Source: Serinus canaria
Lineage: Eukaryota > Chordata > Aves > Passeriformes > Fringillidae
NCBI RefSeq assembly: GCF_022539315.1
Contig: NC_066315.1
Span: 119,975,374 to 120,039,373, forward strand
Reading direction: 5' to 3'
Length of the DNA: 64,000 bases
Part shown: positions 52,101 to 64,000 of the stretch, in pieces
How the letters are laid out: the number at the start of each line of letters is the position of its first letter
How positions within the stretch are numbered: the stretch's first letter is position 1
Position numbers and translations under genes: made by a program
Notes under the pieces: generated by a model
Told to the model about the DNA's origin: nothing
Database searches by the model: none
The model's input: only the letters and a program-made list of their open reading frames with translations

Positions 52101-54706
52101 CTCTAGATGAAGAACTGAGACATATTGCACTGGAAAGGATTGTTTCAAGGGGTAAGTGTGGACATCCACTTCCATGCTGCTCTGATGACTCTCTGAGAAG
52201 CTGCTTTGCTTCTAAAACTTCAGTCATGAACTTCCCTCAAAAGGGAAAGTTGCTTTCACCAAACAGCTCCAGCCATGCTAAAGCTATCAGCTTTTGATTT
52301 TCTTTTTCATATTCCATTACAACTCTGCTAAAACATTTGTCATAGAGTAAAACTGAGAGTCCAAACAGCAAAGTTTCTTTAAAATCCCAAATACTGTTTT
52401 TTTCTGAATGTCGGTCTTGCATCACTTAACACTCAGAAACACTTTGACCCAAAGCGTGAACAAAGCTATCAAAAATAGGGAGGATTCAGCCAAGATCTTT
52501 ATTTTTCAGGACTATACACATCTTTTTTTCTGATTAAAAGTTGCAGCAAAACAAATTTTTTGAGAGAAGAATACAAACTTTGACTCTTTCCATTTACATT
52601 TGTCTCAGGTGTTACCTTTTCTAAATGAAAAATAGTTTATTTAAAATTATAACTTTCCCTTTTATATGAAGAGATAATATATATTTTCCAAAACACAATT
52701 TCCTTACACTCTACTAAACACAGACGGGGATGGCTAGAGGCAACAAATCTTTAGGTTCTCCACTGATGCATAAACTAAACAAAAAAGACAACCTTACTTG
52801 TTTCAGAAAGCTTTATTAGAATAGGAATCTTTGAAGACAAACACAAAAGATTCTAATATGTTTAGATTTTATAATGTAAACAACTAATTTAATGCATCAC
52901 TAACAATATACAATACTCGCCATCTTGCAACATGAATGCAAGGAAGAAACTGATGTAATCTGTGAGATATTTCAAAATAATTAATTTGAGAATAAAAAAG
53001 AACTTTTATTGTGCAAACTCTCCTTGTTTGCCTTTTTTAAAAGGATCAGAAAACTGCAGCACTTGAACCTTTGTTAAATGAAGGTAACAAGCAATCTTTT
53101 GAACTGGCCTCTAAATTAAGAACATGTAATTGCCTGAGAAAGGGTATTTGATCAAAAGGGTTTTAAGTGTTACTTATCAGAAGAGTTCCAAAAAACTCAA
53201 GATCCAGTTTATTTAAATGAGGGCCAAGAAACTTTCAAATTATCTTAAAGTAGTTTGACATGTCTAAATTGTGTCTTTGCCAGCATGTCAGACTTCCTCA
53301 CTAGTATTTTCATCCTGTAAGGGCAAATGGGATTTTAAGCACTTCTGGATCAAGCCAATGTTTGATGCCTCCTTTTAATTTCCTCAACTCCCTCTCAAAC
53401 CCACATCTTCTTACTCAATTATTTTGCAGCTTATAAAATTGTGGCAAACATTCCTTTGCCCTTTTTTTTTTCCTATTATTTTTCTCACAAGCATGGACAG
53501 ACGTATGATGACTGAAAAAAAAAGTTCTATACACTGAACCTTTACTTTTTATTTAATTTGGAAGAATGATGCTGTTTTGTGGCATTCCAAAATCAAGCCC
53601 CAGGATCTGCAGTATTATCTGCACTGATGAACTGAGGCACCCTGGGAAGCCCCACTCACAGGCACAAAGGTTCATGTACGCCCAGCTCCCCACTAAATGA
53701 CTGATAGTGTATTATTATACCACCTCACATGAATGACAATGGAATATTGAATCAAACACAACAACATAAAAATCTCCTCAATTCATAATTTCATTCAGCA
53801 GGCTGTGCTAGAAGAACTACCCCAATTATTCAAAACAATGTTGAAGCAGGAAACATTTAGGAGGGAATATGAAATACGACTGACTTGCTGAACAGCTCAA
53901 TGTTTTGAAGAAATGTCTAAACAGGCGTTCTGTGGCCTTACAAACTATCTAAAATCTTTCCATTACTGGGATAAGCCTTGTAACCAGTATCAGCCAAAGG
54001 TGTTATTTTTATCTAAGTGGCTGAGACATGGTGGGTACAGGGACTGCTCAGAGCTCCACTGCTATCAGCATAAAAGACTTGAGGCTTTGGCACTTGCCTT
54101 ACTTTATCTACAGCCAATACAAGAGATTCAGCAACAGCAGCTGCCAAAATGTCCTTTATGAATCAATGCCATGCAACCAAGTTTTAAATATCCTGAAACA
54201 AATGTAAAGCTCTTTTCCAGACAGCTGAAGAGCTGAATGCTGAGGAAAGAAAGATCTTGTTTTGTCTGCAGATTATGCTTAGAAGAAATACACAAGAGAG
54301 GAAGACAAAGACTTTCCAGGTACTCCTGGGGAGCACAGTGACTTCATCTGAACATGTCCTACCACCTTAAACTGCCTTTGTAGCCTGACCTGGCAGTCTC
54401 AGCTCTGGGCCCATGTGGCAACTTCCACCCAGAGGAGCACATGGCTGGAGGTTTGAACAATGCCGCCACCAGCTGGATACCTACCCGAGGCAGGGATGGG
54501 GCTGGCTGGGGAGCAGAGCAAGCATATTCCTCCAGGAAACATTGGAAATTCATCAAAAGGAGAAGTTTTGCTTTGGCCAAATCTGCTCCCAGACTCAGGA
54601 TGGATATTCTGCATTGTGAACTGGAAATACCTTCAGAAATTAAAAGTTATCTTCTACAGTTTCTTTAGCTTTGACCACTTGTGGTGAAAACTGAAGGGGA
54701 AAAACA

Positions 54707-54746
54707 ATTGACCATCAAGTCCAGTATTAACTTGATGGTCAATACT
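54707..54746. repeat. Overlapping inverted repeats (14-bp perfect stem plus a competing 6-bp stem)
   Basis: ATTGACCATCAAGT (54707-54720) is perfectly complementary to 54730-54743 across a 9-nt loop. AGTATT (54723-54728), inside that loop, is also the reverse complement of AATACT (54741-54746). The two hairpins cannot form together. Confidence 0.9.
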
Positions 54747-57700
54747 AGACTGTGAAAAATCATAGCTTAAGTCTCTTTTACTCCCAGGAGGATAAGAATT
54801 CTTCTTTTCATTATTCAGATCAAAGGGGTTAATTTCAAATAGGAATTCCACCAAACTTTTCTGCTCATGCAGCTCTATTGAGCAAACTGTTCATTGAGTG
54901 GAAAACAGGACTGTTCTGTGGTTACCACTTTGTGCTCCTGGGACTGCCCAGATGTGACTCTCTGTTGCATAAGAAGGGTTCCTAAAAAGGGTTCATGGTC
55001 CTGTGGGGACAAGCACAGAACAAAACTTGCATCTTCTGCATCTTGCGTGAGAGTGTGAACCCCTGAGCTTACTGGTAAAATAGTTCATCATCTTTCCCAC
55101 CAGTTTTGTAAATCTTAGCCATTTTCTTAGTTTCACTACAAATGCCCAAGTACAAAATTAATTATTTTTTTTGGCTAGAAGCATTTCTTCTTTATTTTGG
55201 ACCAATTTGAACCGGTGGGGTTTTTTTGAGGGGATAAAGGATGAGAGAGGAGATTTTGGACTGTAAAATCAATTATTTGTACAGCCGTAAGGATCTGTGG
55301 AAAACTAGGTCTCACATTCTCTCTCATGATGGGAAAGAGAAAGAATGACTATGAAGAAATATTGATAAAATTTAAAGTTTAACTTAAGAGTTCACTGCTT
55401 TGGTTTTGCTTGATACCTCCATTCTAGTGTTTATTATCTCAAGTCCTGGATCCTTGAGAGAGAGAATTACTTGGAAGCACTCTTACATTTAGCATATGTG
55501 AAGGATCTTGCTGGAATGAAGCATTAGCATTGGAACAAAGGCAGTCTGTAAGGGCTACCAAATGGAGGGCACAAGTACACACAGAGCGTCTGGGGACACA
55601 GAAACTCTTGTAGCAAGAAAGGACATTGAACATTTGATGCTTTGAAGAGAAGGTTGGTTGGTGACTCCTTCCTGTCTCAAACAGTGGGATATTCTGTCTC
55701 CATGATCCTAGAAACCCAGTGTGACTACAAAAAACCTGTACAGGTAATGACTTTGGAAGCAGACAGAGGGACTTGGATTTTATGTTAAATGAGCTATAGG
55801 AAAGAGTATAAACACTTTTCCCTTGAGATGTCTGACACTTTCCATCAGGGCATCAATGACAAGCATGTAAAAAAGAGAAGTCATTTTCTCAGGTAAACCA
55901 TTAGTCATCAAGCCAGGGTAAGTCTTCAGCTCTCTCTTGATGGGGTATTTTAAAAAACCTCCAAGGAAGAAAGCACAGATGTCTTGGAACTGAGTTTAAT
56001 CATAGTGCTCCTCAACATTGCTCCACAACTTTCTCGTGCTTGTGCTTCCAAAATTACCTGTTACTAATTACTAATTACTTATGAGTCCTGACCTCATTTA
56101 TTTCCCCTTAAGTCTATTGTCAGAGCATTTATTACGAGATTCTGGCTTCTTGAAATGAATCCTTGAAATGAAGGGATGTAGGATGTCAAATTTAGTTTCT
56201 GCTTGCATTGTGTAGACCAAGGGGTTGTGTGACAATTGTGCAAACTAAATAGAATGAAATTTCATTTGTGCTAGATGCATGCATAATGCCAGCCGTGGGA
56301 TATTATTTCAAGAGAAGTGGAAAAATTAGGTGGCAAACAGAATTTTGGCAAAAGCACCGTTCTTCAGATGCCACATGTGCAAATCATTATTTTGTCTTGT
56401 AGAATGGTTAAGGAAATGTAACTTGAAATGCCAATTATATAATTAGGGTGTTAAGCAACTTCACCAAATGACAAGTGATTAAACACAAATCACCAAACAG
56501 GCATAGCATTACTTTGAGTAGTGTGTGGAAAATGCCACAGAACAACTCCAGCTAGCACTGGGTGGGCAACAAAGTTCAGAGTATATATAGCTAATGTCTT
56601 TCTTTGTCTAAAATAGAGGTGCCTACAAAAGCTGGACTTAGACTGAGTGTTAGTTTTAATTCATAGCTTTGAAATGTTTTACCAGTCCTAGAAATTAAAA
56701 TGGACAAAACTATTAAAATTAAAATTCTGCCTGTCAGGGGTTTAAATGAATAAACCTAGATCTTTGTCAATCCCAACTGCAAGACAAGCTACTTGGGGGT
56801 GGGTCTCCTTCCACTTGATTTTTGCCTCTATCTCTGTCACTATCTTTCGTCCAGTAGGTGTATGCCTATCCATTTTTAGCTGTTGAGTAGGAGAAGAACC
56901 TACCTCTGTTGTCTTCCCCGTGTTTTTCCCTGACAGGGAAAAATCTGTTAGATTTCTTGATAATACAAGTGGGCTGAATCTCCTGCTGAAGCGTGACAAG
57001 GCAGTAAACTGACATTTTTAGCTTTTCCAAACTTCTCCAATACCTTTCCCTTTTAAGCTTCTTCCCTTTCCTAACAGACACAGCAGCAAGAAAATGCAAG
57101 ATTTTTACATTCCACCATTGTCCAACTGAGCCTAAAGTAACAGCAAAACAACCAAAGCAGAAACAGATTGCAAACTTAGGATAGCAAACAGCTGGCCTGT
57201 GGTCCATGGAAGGTTGGCTCATTGTATGTTGCTAATGCCTTTCTTGCCACTTCCACATGTTATCCTGCACTGAAAGCTTGCTAAGTATTTCAATGCAAGT
57301 AACTACTAAGGGTGCTGTTCCAAAACAGCTAAATTTCTGCAGGTCAGGGTTGCTACAGCCCTGCTCTTCCTCCCTCCATGTGCCATTCCTGATCTCCTGT
57401 TTTTGTCAGACCATGCTACTACACAGTGAACAGCTTTAAGGGTACTAAAGACAAACATTTCTACAAGAAATTAACTTCTCTGTACAGTTAATTTTTGCCT
57501 CATCCCCTTTAAACACCATTTTACAAGGTGGGTAAGCTGAGCCAACAGCTTGCTGCTGTGGAAAGGATGGCTCCCTCTCCTCTTCAGTGGGCACTCCTGA
57601 TGTCTCCCTTGTTTCAGGCATTCATCTAAGGCCCAGTGGATCAGTTCAACTCAATGAGCTTGTTTACACCCAGCTCAGCAGTTTAGGAAGCAGCCAGGAC

Positions 57701-57747
57701 TGGAGATGATGTAAATGGGAAAGAACAACCAAAGCAGAGTGTCTCAC

Positions 57748-57879
57748 CTTGAAGATACTCAAAAGCTGCCTCGACTTGGCCTGGGCAGCCTGTTCTAGGT
57801 GGCCTTGCTTGAGCAGGGGCCTTGGACCAGGTGATTTCCAGAGGTCCCTTCCCACCTCAACCATTGTGTGATCCTGTGA
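57748..57879 (+). mobile_element. CR1 LINE 3' end, 5'-truncated copy
   Basis: Contains the avian CR1 3' words CTGGGCAGCCTGTTCTAGGT, CTTGCTTGAGCAGGGG and TTTCCAGAGGTCCCTTCCCA. It ends with two terminal octamers, ATTGTGTG and ATCCTGTG (57863-57878). It lies opposite to STAU2. The 5' edge is approximate. Confidence 0.95.
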
Positions 57880-59047
57880 ACCTCACCCCTATTGTGAAAC
57901 CTCACCAATAGCAGTCAGGAGGATATTCCACCTTTTTTTTTCTCTTTTCCCAACAGATGAAGACAGTCCCAAAAATATACATGGTCTTTGTTTGTCATTA
58001 GTTATGAGTTACATGCCAAGCATGTAAGATAGGCAGAGACTGCAACAGAAGCATTTCATACCCTGCTGACATTGCTGTGTAAACAAACATGAATACACAG
58101 AGCACTGAAAAATCCTATTATGCATCTTCAGCAAGAAGCAGTCACATTGGGAATCTGCTCAGGAAGCCCTGAATGAGAGGAATGAAAGAGTCTGGCAAGG
58201 AGATAGGCTTGCCTTGGTTTGCATTTTTTTCCCATTCAGCAGTTAATTAGTAACCCACTTTTTGAAAATTAAAGATTACACTTCCTGAACAAATACAAGC
58301 ATTTGATCTTGGGCTCATCAAGGAAAACTTTAGCAGCTGCCAGGGAAAAGCAAATGTTCTGTCACGTACATCCAGACTGACATAATGCGAAACAGAAGAT
58401 GAAGAATACGGAGAGAATGTACCAGCACTTCCACACACAGTCGTGGGGAGCACAACAGATGAGGAAAAATATCAAATAGCAGACAACAACCCAGTGAGCC
58501 TAACTAAAACCTGATGTGATGACTCCTTACTGCAGCATCAACCTAACAGACAGAACAGAAGAAAAGCAAAACGTGGTGCGATATATCAAAAATAGGTTAA
58601 ATTTCTTTCCTACATGAACTGGCTTTGTTGGAGCATTGGGCACTCAGATGTCATGCTGACATCCCCCCCCAAAGGAGAAGGAGACCTAGTTGTGTAAGGT
58701 GTTTTCTTAAGATCAGGTAGAAGTCCTGATGCTGAAGGGGCTGTAATGGAATTGCTGAACTTTGGGAAAACTGCTAGAAAATTTTTATTTATTAAAATTG
58801 AAGTTGTATCATTTTATTGAAGAAGCCACCCTGAAGAAATTATAAATGCATTTACAATAAGTAAAGTAGAAATAAGCTGATAAATGAAGCATATAACGTC
58901 ACCTAAGGGAAAAAAAAAGACAAAAAAAGGATACATACATTTTTAGAAGAAAACCTTGACATTTTTTCATTTTGACCATGTCCAGGACATAAAAAAACCC
59001 ACTGTGAAGTAAATCTCAACATCTAGAAAATACTAACTTGTCATTAC

Positions 59048-59074
59048 AAAAAAAAAAAAAAAAAAAAAAAAAAA
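59048..59074. repeat. 27-bp A homopolymer
   Basis: The longest homopolymer in the window. It has no recognisable retrocopy immediately to its left, so it is treated as a simple repeat rather than a poly(A) tail. Confidence 0.95.
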
Positions 59075-62000
59075 TTAAATTGGTAATTAATGAAGTGTCA
59101 TCTGGTTTTCTGACCTGGAAAGGTATTTTAACAAAAAGCACAACCTGATTTATCTTTTCTGGTTACAGCCCTGGACAAGTTCTTACCCTTCACATACTCC
59201 GTGACTACACCTTTAGTTATTTTGGCATTTGTAAATTCTCTAGATGCTGCTTCCTGAGCATGCTCTACAAGCAATTCTGAGATCATAACAGAGATGTGGA
59301 GCTTCTTTTCAAAACTTAATGCTCCAAGCACCTTCCCTTGAGCCTGTCAGCCTTCTCTATTGTTCCTTGAGAACTATTTCTGCCCTTCCTGTACTCAAAT
59401 GCTATCAGGAGCTGCTCACATCTGGGCATTCCCAATCTCTGTTAACCCTGTTGAGAAATGCCTGTTTGCAGGCCAGCAAAGATGGTTTGATACAGAGCAC
59501 ATTTCAGTTTGCTCACCACTGCTGTCTGCCAAACTTTCCATCAGTGATTTCTGAAACTGCTGAGTGTGGCACCTTCCTTTCAGTACATCCTCTCCATGTT
59601 GGGCTCTCTGATAAAGTCTATGTTATCAGTAACTCTCCCACTTGTACAATTTCTGCCCCTGCTCATTCTCTTTCTAGCTATTTTTATACTTGAAAATAAA
59701 AGTGCTATTAGTGGCAGATTAAATATAACATTGAACATTTGGTATCTTCCTGCAAAATAAAAGTATTCTATTCTGTGCATTGCAAAGTGCAGAAGAGTTC
59801 TAAAATTACAATCTAATATACAACATAAATATAATGGATAACATTAAGAAAGCAAGGAATAAAAATATAGGCATAAAATGTTCAATGATATCACTTTAAC
59901 AGTACAATTAGGTGAAGTAAAAAGCTAAACTCAGTAATAAACAGATCAACAGTATTGCCAGCTCCAAAAAACCAGCATATGGTTAAAATCTCCAAAATCA
60001 TCAAAAAGTATTAAAGCAATGAGACTTTAAGACAATGGACTGCTCTTTGATCTGCCTCCTGAAATTCAAGTAGAGAGCTGGTCACTCCTCAATGAACATG
60101 AAGTTACTTGGAGTTAAAAATTCGCTTGCTCGGGCAGAGTACTCCATGGCAAGCATGCTAAAACTCAAAATGTGCCCAAGCTGTTCTTTCTCATCACTAG
60201 CACTGACTTTTAAATGATTTCATTTTAAAATGAATGTTCATACTTTCAATTTGCCTGCTGTTCAGTAAGCCTTATGAATGCACCCAAGATGTTTATTCTT
60301 TCACAGCTAAGACAACCCCAGGAGTGTGATACCCTAAAGCACTCAGTCACTCAGAGCAGTAACATCCAGAAAAACAATTATTATAAAGCTACTAAAGATG
60401 GTAACATTGCAAGTTTCTAAAATATACATGTAAACATGGAAGCTGAGCTTGACATTGGCTTGTTCAAGGCATAGAAGAAATATGTCACTTCTAAGATTGA
60501 GAACATGTCACAGGCTGTCTTGTTTGACATAGGGCATTAAATTTAACCTAGCCACCATTATAGTGAATCCAGTGATATTTTTTGAGTGCATCTATAACAA
60601 CTTTAAGGTATTGACAAGAGTCCTCCAGGGAAAAAAATCAATCTCCATGTCCTACAATTACTAGCATTACAGCTTCTAAATTGCAGTTCTGAGTGTGCTT
60701 GCACTCAAGAATTCAAAGAACTCTTCATGTGTCACAGTTCACTAAAACTGGAAGATATTTATTTGTAGCCATGACAAGAAATTCAGGTTTCAGTACTTTG
60801 AGATGCAGCAGTGCAGATGCCTTTTTTTTGGTGGGCTTTTTAATCACCCCTTCTGCTTAGCTCTACTTTCCCTCTTTATTACTCTTCTGTGGCCTTCAGA
60901 CATTCACTGCCCCATTTCCCTGCCTTTCCTTAGTTTTCTGCTTCGTTCCAACTATTTTTGATTATATAGCCTCCTATGTATGAATTTTTCCCTTTTCTCT
61001 CTCCTACTTTTCATATCTTGAATTTTCTCAGTGACACAAATAAAAAACTATCTGGACTTCCTTTCTGTTACTTTGACTTTCAATTCATTCCCCAGCTTTA
61101 CAATATATGCCTGAAGTCCATCACAAGCCCTGAGAATAGGTTGTCACCAGTCCCACAGCAATGTAAAAAATGCTAGGCTTTACTACCATTAAGGAAAAAC
61201 TCAGCATTAATTGAAAAAATCAATAGAAAGTGGTGGCCATTTTAACTAATAGCCACTTGTATCTAAATTTTACTGGGAAAAAAAACCTCCAAAGAATAGT
61301 TGCTGTTAAGGAAAGAGAATTTTAGAGTTATAGTCAGGTAACGGGAAACAGAAAAATAGAAAGAAATCATTCAGGGAAAAAAAAATATGAACTCCATTAA
61401 TTTTATAAAAGAGATTGGCATACCTGAATACAAAACCTAGAAAAACATGTGGCAGGATAGACTGCAGTGGTGCTTTAGGAATGTTTCCCACTTTTTCTTT
61501 TTGTCAAAAGAAAAATGAAAGATCAGCAATTGCTTCCACAATACTGCTTCATGACCAGATGAGATATGCCTTGTCAATCAGACATTCGAAATACACAAAT
61601 TAGTGTACCAGTATGATATGTTTATATTAATCTGAAATTGCTCAGATGAAGTATGTGAGGAAAATATTTGAACTCATTAAAATCACAAGCTAGACCAATC
61701 TAAAGAATGAAAACTCCCTACAGAGTACAGGAAAAGAGCAAGAGACTTGAAAAACTGCAGTGTCAAGTCTTGACATATTTGAAACAGCCAGATAATGTGC
61801 TTATGTAGGATTGTAACCACTTTGGTATCTGCTGGGTAACAAATCTCCCACTGGATATGAGTAGGGAGACCCATTACAAAAGACAAGTCCAATCTAAAAC
61901 ATATTCTATAGTGCTGGAGATGCCACTGGCAACATAGCTTTTTTTTTTTCCCTGTTCATTTCTATTTTTTTATCAGATGCCACGTACCACAGTATTGTGG

Positions 62001-62559
62001 TTCTCCTGCCACAATATAGTCACAATTGTGCATATAGCTTTTTTGTTAGATACTCTCATACATCACTTTTCACTCCTTTTCCACCAAAATATTCCAGAGT
62101 CTCATTCTTAAAGTGTTCCATAAAAAACCTCTAGAAATTATAGAATCAATATTTTAAAATGAATGTGAGAAAAATTATCTCCATAAGCACAGAAGTCCAC
62201 AGTTCCTGATGTCAAACTATGCCAGGCCTCACTACTGAGGCAGAAATCACCATCCCTCCACTGAAATCACAGGCTTCCAAGTGATCACCCCATCCTAATA
62301 TCCATAAAATACTACAGACATGATTTTAATGTAACAGATTACAAAAGTTAAAGAAGAATTTCTAAAATTCAAGGTTTATAGCACACAGTTATATTGCACT
62401 TATTTAATCTGACACTTCAAAATGAAGTTCAGTTTGACAAAGGTGCAGCATTTCTGTCTCCTATTTTTAAAAGAATAATAACCATCAAATCAACCTACTG
62501 TGAGTAAAATTGCAGGAAACAAGGAAAAACATGCCAAGTACATAGGAACAACAGAGAAA

Positions 62560-62960
62560 AGGGAAATTTTCTTTTAGTTAGTCCATTAATAGCCCTAATT
62601 TTGCCACTAACTTATTAATTCCAGTGCCTTGACTTGCTAATGATTAATTTTCCTCTTTTTTGTCAGGTGATGGAAAATGATTCTTTAATCTAGTCCTGCC
62701 ACCCCCTTATCAAACACAACCAATCAACAGCACCCCTCTTCCACAGAAAATGAAATTCCTTTGACACTTTGGAAAGATCTGAGCAGAAATTTGTGCATCC
62801 TGTCCAGTGAGTGAATTTATTTTGTGAGACACTGGTTGGCATTTGGCTTTCAGATTATTGTTTTCTTTTTGCTCTTGGCTGAGATGAAATCTTTGCACAA
62901 GTGATGTGGGTTCAGTAACACAACAACCACCCCATCCTGCAATAACAAAACATTTATCTT
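62560..62960. promoter_or_regulatory. Candidate conserved non-coding block I
   Basis: Unique sequence with several homeodomain-type words (CTTATTAATTCC, GCTAATGATTAATTTTCC) and a GATTATTG word near 62855. It has no repeat and no supported frame. By-eye judgement only. Confidence 0.28.
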
Positions 62961-64000
62961 TCCATTTTAAGAACCCTGTGGAAAATTACGTAACTAAAAC
63001 CAATTATGAACAGTTTTTCATTGAAAATTGAAACAAGATGAGGAAATTCTAACTACATAATGGCCCAAAGTAAATTTAATTCTACCTATTTATGAATGTG
63101 CTATGATCCAATCTTTATCTGTGATTTTAAGCAATTTTTTTTCTTCTCAGAAGAATATCCAGTTTGGAGCACGGAATGGGTACATTTGGGATGGAACTAA
63201 TGCTGCACATAATCTGCAATTTCCTAATTTCTGGGTGCTTCACTTTCCAGGCTCAATACAACATTTTCATTTAGAGGTCTTAAATACATAATTATTCAGA
63301 TGGCTTAAATGTGCTTTTTGCTTACAGAGTCTTTTTTCTGTTTACATATCATACTCTAGCCTAAATAAATGCTAAGACAAAGGCCAAGCTGGCTGGTAGC
63401 CCAGAATGCAGTTGTTACCAAACTGACAGGGACCACCTTAAATTCATTGAAATGTCTAAATATCGTCCTTGTGTTATAATGATATTTTAAAAGCCTATCC
63501 TTACTGAAAGAAAAATGGAGCAGCTTTAGAGCAGCACAAACAAGTTGCTGGATGAAATGAGAACTGAATGTCAAAGTATGGTCTGACTTACCACAGCTCT
63601 CCATTACTGTAAAACACCAAACACTTAAGGGCAGGAAATATCCTCATGTTACCATGTAAATAACTAATGGGCTTAGTTTATGCTAACAACTAATTTAGGA
63701 ACTTTCCATAAAATCCTACCAAAAAAAAACATGGCTAAGGGTGTCCAAAACTTTTCCCCAAAAGTAACTAATTCTTCTAATTCTTAAAGCAGCTTTCCTT
63801 TTTTTTCTTAGAGAATCTTGCATAGAGTTTGATGAAATGCACAGCAAATGTGAACACAGTACCATTTAAAGATAATTTGCAAAGGCAAGTAAACATGGTA
63901 ATTTTCCTGATCTACTGAAGATATGAAAGGTGCAAGGTTTGGTTTAATGTTTTCTTCTGCTTGTTTCCTTTTTGCTTTTAATACTTTCATAGTATCAAAG

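Larger units (their letters stand above)
47291..57747 (-). other. STAU2: STAU2 large intron, fifth part
   Basis: AT-rich unique DNA. It includes an (ATTG)n tract (49141-49155), a TA-rich stretch (52059-52084), a 7-bp TTACTAA repeat (56061-56080) and an unusual inverted repeat at 54707-54746. A GC-richer patch at 54385-54540 has overlapping frames without recognisable domains. A weak LTR-start-like sequence at 50770 was not accepted. No exon recognised. Confidence 0.58.
57880..64000 (-). other. STAU2: STAU2 large intron, right end of the window
   Basis: Intronic or otherwise non-coding DNA up to the window edge. It contains a 27-A tract (59048-59074), a 3'-UTR-like stretch at 59319-59780 with two AATAAA signals, an 8-bp-stem hairpin (61993-62016) and a conserved-looking block at 62560-62960. 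I recognise no Staufen exon, so upstream exons are inferred to lie beyond 64000. Confidence 0.55.

Noticed and set aside
59128..59331. 67-codon minus-strand frame next to the 27-A tract, as a possible retrocopy
   Set aside because: The A tract is on the wrong side and strand for a poly(A) tail of this frame, and the peptide matches no family I know.
1..64000. CRISPR arrays, bacterial operons, phage or plasmid features
   Set aside because: No regularly spaced direct repeats, no dense coding and no ribosome-binding-site pattern; splice sites and CR1/LTR elements show vertebrate nuclear DNA.

Overview
The window is vertebrate nuclear DNA, AT-rich and sparse in coding sequence. It is almost certainly avian and probably from a songbird. 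The repeats are bird-type: CR1 LINE pieces with the CR1 3' octamer end, and two solo LTRs of avian endogenous-retrovirus type. I see no bacterial-style gene organisation. Nearly all open reading frames of 60-130 codons are chance frames in non-coding DNA.

The one recognisable gene is STAU2 (Staufen-2, a double-stranded-RNA-binding protein that carries mRNA), on the minus strand. Its last two coding exons are at 5187-5275 and 4253-4346. Both have consensus splice sites and matching phase, and they join into the STAU2 C-terminus. The 3' UTR runs left from 4252, with candidate poly(A) signals at 4070-4075 and 3544-3549. DNA further left is downstream flank. Everything right of 5275 (at least 58.7 kb) appears to be one large STAU2 intron, because I recognise no further exon.

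Layout: 1-3540 flank; 3544-4252 probable 3' UTR; 4253-5275 two exons and an 840-nt intron; 5276-27099 intron with microsatellites and several conserved-looking AT-rich blocks; 27100-29015 a mobile-element cluster (ancient CR1, a plus-strand solo LTR with a 5-bp target duplication, a minus-strand solo LTR of another family); 29016-40224 intron with a short CR1 3' end at 35711-35807; 40225-40882 a larger CR1 with decayed ORF2; 40883-57747 intron with the two best candidate conserved non-coding blocks (about 45540-45990 and 46720-47290); 57748-57879 another CR1 3' end; 57880-64000 intron, including a 27-A tract and a 3'-UTR-like stretch.

From general knowledge of vertebrate synteny, STAU2 lies beside RDH10, a retinoic-acid-synthesis gene. 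The candidate conserved blocks could be enhancers for that neighbour; this is inference. I did not find a convincing new biological system. The most informative observations are the STAU2 3' end, the nested LTR/CR1 cluster, the candidate regulatory blocks and some unusual inverted repeats.
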